Assembly: GCF_017353175.1 (NCBI RefSeq)
Contig: NZ_JAFMYW010000001.1
Location: 434,001-498,000, forward strand
Source: Fibrella forsythiae
GTDB lineage: Bacteria; Bacteroidota; Bacteroidia; Cytophagales; Spirosomataceae
Reading direction: 5' to 3'
DNA length: 64,000 nucleotides
The notes below the pieces were generated by a model that did no database searches, was not told the origin of the DNA, and saw only the letters and a program-made list of their open reading frames with translations. Positions 41,661-49,739 of this stretch are shown in pieces (the stretch's first letter is position 1; every line of letters begins with the position of its first letter). A program made the position numbers and the translations under genes.

Positions 41661-42803
41661 ATGGAAGATGTGATCGAGAATCGTGTGGAAAGTGCGCCAA
41701 AAACCGATCTGCGGTCGGCGCGGGTATGGATGCCCAAGCGGGTTTTGTTTACGCCCGATGCGTTGAATGAGCCCTTTGGGCAACAGATTTATGACCGTGT
41801 TTCGTCACTGAACCTCCCGATCGAGGTAATGAAAAATAACCGGCTTACGGGCCTGCGCGGAACTGACGAACGCGAAACATACCGGATAGCCAAGAATACG
41901 CTGGCAGTGGTTAATGCGCCCCCGTCGGCCATGCGCCTGCAACCCATTCCCCCCTCGGCCGACTGGCAGATGAACCTGGCCGAAGGCTGCCCTGCCCATT
42001 GCCACTATTGCTATCTGGCCGGTAGTTTACAGGGTCCGCCTGTGGTGCGGGTTTATGCTAACCTGCCTTCCATGCTGGCTCATACGGCTACGTACGAAGG
42101 AACCTATCCACCCAATAAAAGCTGGCAGGAATCTGACAGCAGCCGCCCAACTACCTTTGAGGTAAGCTGTTATACCGACGTATTGGGCATTGAACACCTG
42201 ACTGGCAGCCTTGCAGAGTGCATCCGGTATTATGGTTCACGGGAAAAAGGTCAGCTACGGTTTGTGACCAAATACGATCAGGTTGATAGCCTGATTGACT
42301 TGCCCCATAATGGGCAAACGCGGGCCCGGTTCAGCCTCAATGCCGAGCCTGTTGCCCGAAAACTGGAAGGTGGCACCGCATCGATCGAAGCGCGTTTGCA
42401 GGCGTTGCGCAAACTGGCGTTACCGCGTGAAAAAGGCGGAGGAGGATATCCGGTTGGTGTAGTGCTGGCCCCGATCATGCCTATTCCGAACTGGCGGGAA
42501 GAGTACACGTCGCTGCTTGACCGAATTTATGCTGCGCTCGATTATGGTATAAATGCGAACGTACTCGATTTGAACGTCGAGTTCATTAGCCATCGATTTA
42601 CACCCGGTTCGAAAGATGTGCTCATGCAATGGTATCCGAACACGTCGCTCGATATGGACGAAGCTGGCCGCTCGCAGAAACGAAACAAGTTTGGGGGTAC
42701 TAAGTACGTATATCAACCCACCGACATGCAGGAATTGAAACGGTTCTTCTACGACGAATGGGCGAAGCGTTTCCCCGCGGCGCCTATTCTTTACTGGACG
42801 TAA
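41661..42803 (+). CDS. Spore photoproduct lyase-like radical SAM protein
   Basis: A 380-residue radical SAM enzyme of the SPL family. The iron-sulfur motif is CPAHCHYCYL (Cys at about 110, 114 and 117), the CxxxCxxC spacing of SPL. Before it lies the PPSADWQMNLAEG segment and after it FEVSCYTDVLGIEHLTG, both SPL-like. SPL repairs spore photoproduct in Bacillus spores; related proteins occur in non-sporulating bacteria where the substrate is unclear. The first ATG is 41661 (GTG 41658 and an out-of-frame ATG 41656 lie just before). A long hairpin follows the stop. Confidence 0.85.
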   Translation: MEDVIENRVESAPKTDLRSARVWMPKRVLFTPDALNEPFGQQIYDRVSSLNLPIEVMKNNRLTGLRGTDERETYRIAKNTLAVVNAPPSAMRLQPIPPSADWQMNLAEGCPAHCHYCYLAGSLQGPPVVRVYANLPSMLAHTATYEGTYPPNKSWQESDSSRPTTFEVSCYTDVLGIEHLTGSLAECIRYYGSREKGQLRFVTKYDQVDSLIDLPHNGQTRARFSLNAEPVARKLEGGTASIEARLQALRKLALPREKGGGGYPVGVVLAPIMPIPNWREEYTSLLDRIYAALDYGINANVLDLNVEFISHRFTPGSKDVLMQWYPNTSLDMDEAGRSQKRNKFGGTKYVYQPTDMQELKRFFYDEWAKRFPAAPILYWT

Positions 42804-42816
42804 ATTGGGGCTGTAG

Positions 42817-42911
42817 TGGTTAACTGGTGGACTAGTTGATTGGTTGGCTGGCTTTACGAAGTGTATAACCTCTTATCCAGTTAACCAATCAACTAGTCCA
42901 CCAGTTAACCA
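42817..42911. repeat. 35-bp inverted repeat built from drifting GTTAACTGG words
   Basis: Arms 42817-42851 and 42877-42911 pair over 35 bases with two adjacent differences that become G-U pairs in the plus transcript. Within the arms the word CCAGTTAACCAAT occurs twice (42877 and 42901), and ACTAGTTGATTGGTTGG carries further variants. It fills the gap between convergent genes and may act as a bidirectional terminator. Confidence 0.8.
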
Positions 42912-42922
42912 ATGAACCAACC

Positions 42923-43684
42923 TCAGAACACGTAATTCCGTGAGCGGAACTGGATGGTAACTCCTGCAGAGATGATGGCCATACTCAGTTTTTTCTGGCT
43001 GTTCATGGTGGTCTGTTTCGAGATATTCCCCAGTTGCGATTCTACAGGTACGTCGTTAAAGGCAAATGCAGCCGAGCTATAGTCGCCATTTATGTGAAGC
43101 GCGATAGCCGGTGTTATACGGTAGCGGGCAGTTAGGCCAATACCTGCTGAAATTGCTTTCGACTCCTGATTATCGGTGCGAATCATGGTGCTTACCTGGT
43201 TTACCTGTCCCTGAACGCAGGTTTCGGGGCAAGTAGCCCAGATTTGGCCGGCCATTGCCCGTATGTCAAGCGAGACACGGCCAACTGGTATGGTTACGTA
43301 CGGCCCCAGCATGATACTCCGGGTCTGCCACTGCCCCGCCCGACCAACCGCTGCCGTAGCTGTTAGTTTGTCGCCCGGAGACTGTACAAACTGACTCACC
43401 AGCGCATTTGGGTCAATTCCATTGTAAGTTTGCTCATAGCGAGCCATCAGACCAAGTGGCCCGGCCATCCTATAACCGCCTGAAAAACTCATCGACTGGC
43501 CTCGAATGGCCATACCGCTACTCGCTTCGCTGGTGCGTTGCGCAAACGTACCCATGGGCTGGCTGATGCCCGCCGAAATAGAAATAAATCCGTTCTTTTG
43601 GAGCGTATTGTAAATAAAGGCCTTTTGCGCCATCCCGACCGAGGCAGTAAGCGTCAGCAGGAAAAGTAGTAAAGTCCGTTTCAT
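42923..43684 (-). CDS. Outer-membrane beta-barrel protein
   Basis: A 253-residue secreted protein with a signal peptide (residues 1-19, ending GMAQ) and alternating hydrophobic strands typical of an eight- to ten-stranded barrel, ending with GVTIQFRSRNYVF, a terminal aromatic beta-signal. Segments such as SFSGGYRMAGPLGLMARYEQTYNG are typical of the Bacteroidota outer-membrane-protein superfamily. No ligand can be predicted. Start at ATG 43684 for the signal peptide. Confidence 0.75.
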   Translation of the reverse strand: MKRTLLLFLLTLTASVGMAQKAFIYNTLQKNGFISISAGISQPMGTFAQRTSEASSGMAIRGQSMSFSGGYRMAGPLGLMARYEQTYNGIDPNALVSQFVQSPGDKLTATAAVGRAGQWQTRSIMLGPYVTIPVGRVSLDIRAMAGQIWATCPETCVQGQVNQVSTMIRTDNQESKAISAGIGLTARYRITPAIALHINGDYSSAAFAFNDVPVESQLGNISKQTTMNSQKKLSMAIISAGVTIQFRSRNYVF

Positions 43685-43777
43685 AGGGAGAGCAGTCGTT
43701 ATCAAGACAATAGTTGGTTACTAGGCCCTCTAACAAATGCGATGCCAGAATTATAAAACCGGTCCGGTTTTGGATAT

Positions 43778-44887
43778 ATGCCACTACAAAATATTGGTAA
43801 CATACTTATCAGAATAGCTGATAATCAGGCATCTGACAACTCTTTTTTTTCTTCGGGGCTATTTCAGGCATACCGATATAATACGATCTGGGGCTACCAA
43901 CGGCCCGATTCAAACCTGTTTTTTACGGCCATCAGCCTCTTCACGCTTCAGCGTTTACGACCGTTTTTAACGCCTGGTGAGCAGGTAACTTCTGATCATA
44001 TTATCGCTCGTGGCCTGCCAGCGTATGCTCGGTTTCGGAACAAGGACCACCTGGCTACGTATAACTTTTACGCTACTAATCCGACTGCACATTTCCCGCA
44101 TGGTCGGTTCATGCACCGATTCAGGCATTTTCAGCTTCCCGATGATATCGACGACACGGCAATGGTTTACCTGACCACGCAGCCATCGGCCGAAGACCTC
44201 ATTTTTTTGAGCGGGAAACTGGCAATGCATGCCAATCGGACCCGGCTAACCGTGCAGAACACGTTTCCGGAGTACCGTGACTTGCGCGCTTACTCAACCT
44301 GGTTTGGTTTGAACATGCCTATTGAGTTTGACGCCTGTGCCATGGCCAATATGCTGTACGTTGTGTTTGAGTATGACCTGCCGATTGATAGTCACACTCA
44401 GGATAGCCTTACATTTCTGGCCGATATTGTCTGGACGAAGCGTTACCGAACGGATCCGTTTCGGTGTGCACATAATTATGCGCGCACACCGTTGATTCAA
44501 TACCACCTGGCCCGGCTCATCGGTGCCTTTAACCCAATTCCGCTACGGGCTGTACGTCCAATCTTAATAGCCGATCTGCACGCCGACTTTAAGCAATCAA
44601 CCAGCCCGATGGATAAGCTCCTGCTCGCCATTTCGCTCATGCGATTGGGAGAAACGCCTTCCGGCAACGTACCTGTGGACGGTATTGAACAGGAGTTCGC
44701 CTCCTTTTCTTTTTTTATTGCCGGCCTATTATCAGCGTACACACAGCCATGGCTATACCGGTGGGCACACAGACCGTTCTGGCACATCAGGTGGCAGTGC
44801 AGCGACCATTGCCGGGTGCTCCTGCTGGAATATCTGGTCTTGCAGCGCGCACAGGAAAGCCAAATGACAACTGCTTCCTTCCACTAG
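43778..44887 (+). CDS. Unrecognised protein with terpene-cyclase-like DxDDTA motif
   Basis: A 369-residue, mostly alpha-helical protein without signal peptide or membrane segments. I do not recognise the family. Residues 122-129 read DDIDDTAM, which is the catalytic DxDD motif of class II terpene cyclases (such as copalyl diphosphate synthase) in both order and flanking residues. Otherwise it lacks QW repeats and is shorter than known class II cyclases (about 500 or more). The helix pattern before and after the motif would fit an alpha-alpha barrel. It converges on the MFS gene and overlaps it by four bases. It could equally be another alpha-toroid protein where this motif has a different use. 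Confidence 0.5.
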   Translation: MPLQNIGNILIRIADNQASDNSFFSSGLFQAYRYNTIWGYQRPDSNLFFTAISLFTLQRLRPFLTPGEQVTSDHIIARGLPAYARFRNKDHLATYNFYATNPTAHFPHGRFMHRFRHFQLPDDIDDTAMVYLTTQPSAEDLIFLSGKLAMHANRTRLTVQNTFPEYRDLRAYSTWFGLNMPIEFDACAMANMLYVVFEYDLPIDSHTQDSLTFLADIVWTKRYRTDPFRCAHNYARTPLIQYHLARLIGAFNPIPLRAVRPILIADLHADFKQSTSPMDKLLLAISLMRLGETPSGNVPVDGIEQEFASFSFFIAGLLSAYTQPWLYRWAHRPFWHIRWQCSDHCRVLLLEYLVLQRAQESQMTTASFH

Positions 44888-46101
44888 CGATCAACGGGCA
44901 TCGCAGACGAGACTTGTCGGCTTATCCAGAGTAGTCCTATGGCTGAAACAATCGAGAAGCCGAGCATCACGGTCCAGAGCGTTGGAAAGCCAAACCGTTC
45001 GGCCACCTGCGAGCCAATAAGCGGACTACTTACCTGCGATAGGGCCCAGCCCATCGAGTAGAGCCCCAAATACTGCCCCCGGTTTCGCTCGTCTGACCGG
45101 TTGGCCGCGAAAGTCAATAGGAATGGCATCGCCAGCATTTCGCCAAGCGTAATGAACACGATCGTCACCCAGGCAATGCCCGGCCAACGGGTAAGGACCA
45201 GTACAAACAGCGAGAGACCTGTTACCAGTACCCCAATTGCCGATATGACCAGTCGCCGTTGCACCAGCCGCTCGAGCGAGTAAACCAACGCCATCTCTAC
45301 CACCACAATCAATAAGCCGTTCGTTGCCATGAACAGGCCAATCTGACTCTCCTGCGCGCCGAGGTATCTTTTGAAGTAAAGTGGCAGCATGCTGAAGAAC
45401 TGCATAAACGATGTCAGGTACAAAAACATACAGACCGTGAAAAGAAGAAACAGCCCATCGCGGTAGGGTGAACGGGCAGCCGTTCCATATTTGGCAGCGG
45501 CATTGTTGACCAATGACGCATGGTCGGGGCGTGGTAGCGCGTACAACAGGTACACTGCCGCACTAATGCAGGTCAGACCGTCGACCCAAAACAGCAGTCG
45601 ATAGTCGACACCAGCCAGCAGACCACCCAGCCCGCCACCCACCGACCATCCCAGGTTAATCGCTAACCGGTTCAACGAGAATGCGCGCGTTCGGTTGTCA
45701 GTCGTGCTGTAGTAGGCGAAGGCGGCTGAATTGGCAGGCCGGAAGGCATCTCCGAGTGTAGTGAAGACAAATACGGTGACGCACAGCCACTCAAACCGGG
45801 TTATGAACTGCATGATGATGAGCATGAACCCACCAAACAGCAGACTGAACACCTGAATGGGATAAAACCCAATTCGGTCGGTGAGCTTTCCGCCCAGAAA
45901 CGTACCCAGTAGTGAGCCGATACCGAAAAGTGCCAGTACAACGCCGGCCTGCTCTACCGAAAAATGCAGGTGTTGCGTCAGGTAAAGCGATAAAAACGGT
46001 AATACCATCGTACCCGACCGGTTGATGAGCATTACCCCCGCCAGCAACCATACCGACCGCGACAAACCAGTGTAGGCATTCCGGTAAAGCTGTAGCATCA
46101 T
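44884..46101 (-). CDS. MFS transporter, multidrug-efflux type
   Basis: A 405-residue major facilitator with 12 predicted membrane helices. The loop between helices 2 and 3 has GGKLTDRIGFYP, a good match to the MFS motif GxxxDRxG, and the N-terminal half has LGDAFRPANSAAFAYY, as in drug/sugar exporters. Substrate unknown. The start overlaps the stop of the PD-(D/E)XK gene by four bases (46098-46101), so they are coupled in that order. Two ATGs in tandem at 46101 and 46098 leave a one-residue doubt about the start. Confidence 0.87.
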   Translation of the reverse strand: MMLQLYRNAYTGLSRSVWLLAGVMLINRSGTMVLPFLSLYLTQHLHFSVEQAGVVLALFGIGSLLGTFLGGKLTDRIGFYPIQVFSLLFGGFMLIIMQFITRFEWLCVTVFVFTTLGDAFRPANSAAFAYYSTTDNRTRAFSLNRLAINLGWSVGGGLGGLLAGVDYRLLFWVDGLTCISAAVYLLYALPRPDHASLVNNAAAKYGTAARSPYRDGLFLLFTVCMFLYLTSFMQFFSMLPLYFKRYLGAQESQIGLFMATNGLLIVVVEMALVYSLERLVQRRLVISAIGVLVTGLSLFVLVLTRWPGIAWVTIVFITLGEMLAMPFLLTFAANRSDERNRGQYLGLYSMGWALSQVSSPLIGSQVAERFGFPTLWTVMLGFSIVSAIGLLWISRQVSSAMPVDR

Positions 46102-46670
46102 TGCACGATCTTCTTATCCGTGATCTGGTCGCGGTGCTCGTCAATGAAGGCCTTGAACAGCCGAATTTCTTCAAGTTGTCGGTCAATAGGGTGCGTCAGC
46201 GCGTAGCTTTCAACGTACACGTCGGTAAAATCCGTGACGAGGTATTCCATCAGTTTAATTCCCTGCCGTTTCAGCGCGTGCAGGTACAGGTTCTGGTGGT
46301 TGAACAGATACCGGCCCGGCTGGTAAGAGCCCGTCGTTTTAATATCAACGGCTTTAAATTTTCCGATCAGATCAACGTACCCGTAGAACAGCACGTCATC
46401 GATTTGCCATTGGCAATACACCTGCGTCTCTACGATTGGCCGGGGAAGCAGCTTACGCATTTTTTGAAGAATAGCCGCGTCAAATTGATCTTCGCCGGTG
46501 CCCTTGATGAGCGTTTCCTCAAATGATATACCCCGCTGTTGGGCCTTTGTAGTTGGTGAAGGTACACGATTGATCGCATCCAGAAGCTGCTGTTCGGTCA
46601 GGTTCCCCCCCTGTAAATAGCGCGAGAACGTATTCAGTAATGTGGGGTAAAATTTATAGGTTGGTGTCAT
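46098..46670 (-). CDS. PD-(D/E)XK nuclease-fold protein
   Basis: A 190-residue protein with the restriction-endonuclease-like core: RGISFEETL supplies the early Glu (about residue 50), then GYVDLIGKFKAVDIKTTGSY holds the catalytic Asp, Asp and Lys (near 97-113). The layout is that of the Cas4/RecB-like exonuclease clan, without the RecB Cys cluster. No phage or CRISPR genes are nearby; instead it is coupled by a four-base overlap to an MFS pump. The biological role is open. Confidence 0.72.
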   Translation of the reverse strand: MTPTYKFYPTLLNTFSRYLQGGNLTEQQLLDAINRVPSPTTKAQQRGISFEETLIKGTGEDQFDAAILQKMRKLLPRPIVETQVYCQWQIDDVLFYGYVDLIGKFKAVDIKTTGSYQPGRYLFNHQNLYLHALKRQGIKLMEYLVTDFTDVYVESYALTHPIDRQLEEIRLFKAFIDEHRDQITDKKIVQ

Positions 46671-46693
46671 TGCCAGGCAGATGCGATAAAACT

Positions 46694-46768
46694 ATAAACG
46701 GTCAACATACAATGTGACCAGCTGGTTTTGCCCCGCTTGACTAATCACATCATACGTTGACCGTTTAT
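46694..46768. repeat. 24-bp inverted repeat upstream of the PD-(D/E)XK gene
   Basis: Arms 46694-46717 and 46745-46768 (starting ATAAACGGTCAAC and complement) pair over 24 bases with three transition-type mismatches. It lies between the end of the anti-sigma gene and the start of the PD-(D/E)XK gene, both on the minus strand, and could terminate the sigma/anti-sigma transcript. Confidence 0.75.
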
Positions 46769-46791
46769 CTGGTCAAGTTTGATTACCTGTC

Positions 46792-47616
46792 TTACCCTAC
46801 CTTCCCCAATGCCACCAACGCAGTTAGGGTTGGTACCGGGCTGCCGCCTGCCTTTTCAACCGTAATGGCGAAGGTATCTGCCGATTGAATAGGCCGATTC
46901 GTTTGCTGAAGTGAATACCGTTCAGCGCGATTAGTGAAAACGCCTGCATCAATGGGTTTTCCATCAACCAATGCCCACAACTGGTATTGTTTGTCGGCAG
47001 GTAGCTCGGGCAGACGTTCCACCTCGAGTGTGACCTGTTTTTTCTGGCGATCCCAGTATACGAGTACATCGGCGGGGTCGCCCCCGGGTTTGGCAGCCGC
47101 CAGCCGAACAGTCTCTATTCCCGGCTGGCGAAGTAGCGTCAATAGCTGGGTATCGCGGGTTTGCTGCTGACGTAGCTGACCCACTTCGTTTTGCAGCTGC
47201 GAATTATCCTGCGCCAGCTGATCGGCGAAAGCACGTTTATGTTGCAACTGATTCATTAAAAAATACGCGAAAGCAATAAGGAGCAACGCCACCGCAGCGG
47301 CAGCCAGCCAGGCTACCTGGAAAACAGGCCGCTCGCGTATGAGGGGGACCACTTTCGTCTCGTCGGTTTCAAGGGGTGCTGCAACCGGATCCGCAAACGA
47401 CAAACGCTGGCGAATTTTTTCCTGCAAATCTACAGGTGGCGCCACGCTGTGCATGAGCGCGTAGTTTTCCAGAGCCAGTGTAAGCCGATCCAGCTCCTGA
47501 CGAACCTCGGGATAGATCGCCGACAGACACTCCACCTCACGCCGTTCCTGATCGCTGACTGCACCTAACGCGTAGGATTCCAGGATACCGGAGGTTATGT
47601 AGTCGGGAATATTCAT
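46792..47616 (-). CDS. Anti-sigma factor (RskA-type)
   Basis: A 274-residue single-pass membrane protein. The cytoplasmic N-terminal part has the anti-sigma pattern (SGILESYALGAVSDQERREVE), the membrane helix is at about residues 102-122, followed by a short coiled coil (LAQDNSQLQNEVGQLRQQQ) and a C-terminal RskA domain (YQLWALVDGKPIDAGVFT, then FAITVEKAGGSPVPT). The zinc His-Cys motif of ZAS proteins is absent. It overlaps the sigma gene by four bases (47613-47616), so it likely holds that sigma factor inactive. Confidence 0.92.
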   Translation of the reverse strand: MNIPDYITSGILESYALGAVSDQERREVECLSAIYPEVRQELDRLTLALENYALMHSVAPPVDLQEKIRQRLSFADPVAAPLETDETKVVPLIRERPVFQVAWLAAAAVALLLIAFAYFLMNQLQHKRAFADQLAQDNSQLQNEVGQLRQQQTRDTQLLTLLRQPGIETVRLAAAKPGGDPADVLVYWDRQKKQVTLEVERLPELPADKQYQLWALVDGKPIDAGVFTNRAERYSLQQTNRPIQSADTFAITVEKAGGSPVPTLTALVALGKVG

Positions 47617-48098
47617 TGGCTAAATAATGATTTAAGTTCCTGAAGAACAGTACGTAGACGATGTTGTAATGTATGTTCGGGTTGCTGACTGACATCTGCC
47701 AGTTGACTGATAGTCTGACCCCGAAAATAGACAGCGTCTAATAAAGTACGTTGTTCTTCAGTAATTGGATTGTCAATTACCTCGTAATCAATAGTGGAAT
47801 TAGCAAAAGGCGGTACTGTTTTTGCTAAAGTGGCGGCCACTTCCGTTCGAACGCGAGAAAGTAACCAGGTGAGTAATCGGGTTTTACGCGGGTTGTACTG
47901 ATCAAAATCAGCCCAGGCTTTCACAAACACATCTTCTACTACCCTACTGGCCGTTGCCGGATGCCGTACACTGGTCAGAATGACACCGTATAAAACGTGC
48001 GCATACTGATCGTATAGCCATTGAAACGCCAGTTCATCGCGCCTGTTCAGCTTACGGAGCAGTATTTCTTCGGAGACCAGAAATGATTGAGACTTCAC
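47613..48098 (-). CDS. ECF RNA polymerase sigma factor
   Basis: A 161-residue sigma-70 family factor with region 2 (LNRRDELAFQWLYDQYAHVLYGV, then RVVEDVFVKAWADFDQY) and region 4 (RTLLDAVYFRGQTISQLADV, then LQHRLRTVLQELKSLF). It has no region 1 or 3. It starts at a GTG (48098) just after a good -7 box. The coupled downstream gene is its probable anti-sigma factor. The signal and target genes cannot be read here; the PhoD-like gene upstream is a possible target. Confidence 0.93.
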   Translation of the reverse strand: MKSQSFLVSEEILLRKLNRRDELAFQWLYDQYAHVLYGVILTSVRHPATASRVVEDVFVKAWADFDQYNPRKTRLLTWLLSRVRTEVAATLAKTVPPFANSTIDYEVIDNPITEEQRTLLDAVYFRGQTISQLADVSQQPEHTLQHRLRTVLQELKSLFSQ

Positions 48099-48117
48099 AG
48101 GACAGGTGTATGCTGGT

Positions 48118-48125
48118 CAAATATA
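48118..48125 (-). promoter_or_regulatory. Candidate -7 promoter box for the sigma/anti-sigma operon
   Basis: CAAATATA on the + strand reads TATATTTG on the minus strand, a full TAnnTTTG match 20 bases before the GTG start. The -33 element is not evident. Confidence 0.45.
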
Positions 48126-48152
48126 GCCAAAAGAGCGAATTCTCGTCGCAGG

Positions 48153-49547
48153 TTACCGCAGATCATTGGCCTTAAGTGATTGTACCCATTTCTCTTTCCC
48201 GGTTGAGTCATAGGCCCGAATGGTGAGCAAACGGTCTGTTGACGGACCGCTCACATTCATGGTGGCAAAATTCCGTTCGGTCAGCAACGTGCCTTTCACA
48301 ACCGTTGGCTGGGTCAGTTCGTCGGCGGTTGGTTTGGCGGGTCCGGAGGTTAGGGGCGATATGGTAACATCGTAGAGCGGGTACGTACCTGGCCGGTCCA
48401 GTTTATGAATAATACTATGATGCCGATCGCCGGTAATAAACAGAATACCTGGGATTTTTGCGTCAGCAATGCGGTTCAGCAGTTGGGTACGTTCGGTGCC
48501 GTAAATGGCGTAGTTCTCAAACGCGGCAGTTGGATTGATGATCTGCCCGCCCGTAACGATAAACTTGAAGGTCGCTTTGCTGAACCGTAGCGCATCGATA
48601 AGCCAGTCAATCTGCCTGGTTCCGAAATACGCTTTTTCAGGACCGGCCACCCCTCCGTCGGGCTGTTTATCGGGCGCACGGAATGTTCGATCGTCGAGCA
48701 GAAAAAATTGGCAGTCGCTCCAGGTGAATGTACCGGCACAGCCTTCATTGAAGATATAATTCGGGTTAGCCCAAAACAGTTTGAACGCTTCAAGGGTGAC
48801 GGGCTTCATCCAGTAACTTCGGTCTGAATCGTCGGGGCCGTAGTCATGATCATCCCAGATGGCATAATTATGCGTACTGGCCAGTAAAGGCTGCATCTCC
48901 GGCAATGATCGGGTATGCGTATACCGTTTTAGCACGCCCGTGCGTGAGTTCCAGTCTACCTCCCGCGTGTAGGTATTATCGCCGGTCCAGAGCATGAAGT
49001 CCGGCTTTTTAGCGTGAATACTGGTGAAGATTCCGTAGCTGTCGCCATAGGGTGTACCGGGCCGGTCATAGGGTTGCTCATTTACATATGTACAACTACC
49101 CACCGCAAAAGTGAAGTTTGGCGGGTCAGTGCGAAATTGCCAGAGCGACTGTGTCTGAAACGTAGTGGCGTAGGGTACATTCACCTGTTTCCCGTTTATC
49201 AGCACCTCATACGTATATCGTTTCCCGGGCACCACATCGCTGGCAACCAGATGGGCAACGTTGGCCGAAGCGGGCGATGTGGCAACCTCCGGCGTCAATC
49301 GTACAGGCTCTTTTGTTCCCTGCTCAACGTACCTGATCTGCACGCGACTGGCTTTCTTTGTCTGAACCCACAACATGACCTCGCGCATGTCGGAATAGCC
49401 CAGCATGGGCCCCGACTGAATGGGCGAACCGGCTGGCCGGAGCCTACTCTGGCTGTGTTTTGCAACAGGCGGCAACTGTGCCCATGCCTGTACGGCACCT
49501 ACCAGCAGCATGACTAAACAAACGAATCGTGTATTGACGTGGAGCAT
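48153..49547 (-). CDS. PhoD-like metallophosphatase (alkaline phosphatase D family)
   Basis: A 464-residue secreted enzyme with a signal peptide (about residues 1-23, ending AWAQ). N-terminal fibronectin-like domain with VMLWVQTKKASRVQIRYVEQG, then the metallophosphatase core: FAVGSCTYVNEQPYD, MLWTGDNTYTREVDW, NYAIWDDHDYGPDD and FITGDRHHSIIHK. These are the metal-binding residues of PhoD-type phosphodiesterases/phosphatases. Start at ATG 49547 for the signal peptide; TTG 49556 adds three residues. It ends 54 bases before the sigma-factor start on the same strand. Confidence 0.9.
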   Translation of the reverse strand: MLHVNTRFVCLVMLLVGAVQAWAQLPPVAKHSQSRLRPAGSPIQSGPMLGYSDMREVMLWVQTKKASRVQIRYVEQGTKEPVRLTPEVATSPASANVAHLVASDVVPGKRYTYEVLINGKQVNVPYATTFQTQSLWQFRTDPPNFTFAVGSCTYVNEQPYDRPGTPYGDSYGIFTSIHAKKPDFMLWTGDNTYTREVDWNSRTGVLKRYTHTRSLPEMQPLLASTHNYAIWDDHDYGPDDSDRSYWMKPVTLEAFKLFWANPNYIFNEGCAGTFTWSDCQFFLLDDRTFRAPDKQPDGGVAGPEKAYFGTRQIDWLIDALRFSKATFKFIVTGGQIINPTAAFENYAIYGTERTQLLNRIADAKIPGILFITGDRHHSIIHKLDRPGTYPLYDVTISPLTSGPAKPTADELTQPTVVKGTLLTERNFATMNVSGPSTDRLLTIRAYDSTGKEKWVQSLKANDLR

Positions 49548-49689
49548 GTGGGGCAACCCTTTGTTGGTAGGCTAAAAGTAGTGGAATCTGACATCCGGGG
49601 CGGTACCAGGAGGGGATCACCTATCCGTTTTTTTAGCAGAAGGTTGATTTATCGATAGTCCGATTCGACAATATCAACAAAGACGCATC

Positions 49690-49720
49690 TTGCCCCTCCG
49701 TTGATCAAATCGTATATTTG
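49690..49720 (+). promoter_or_regulatory. Bacteroidota promoter of lysA (TTG-N20-TATATTTG)
   Basis: TTG at 49690-49692, a 20-base spacer, then TATATTTG at 49713-49720. This fits the Bacteroidota housekeeping consensus TTTG-N19-TAnnTTTG. The start of transcription would be near 49727, 13 bases before the lysA ATG, leaving almost no leader. It is the best promoter match in the window. Confidence 0.7.
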
Positions 49721-49739
49721 CGCCCTGTTTTGCCTGACT

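Noticed and set aside
46098-46670. Cas4 or a CRISPR-linked nuclease
   Set aside because: No repeats with unique spacers and no cas genes nearby, and the C-terminal iron-sulfur cysteines of Cas4 are missing.
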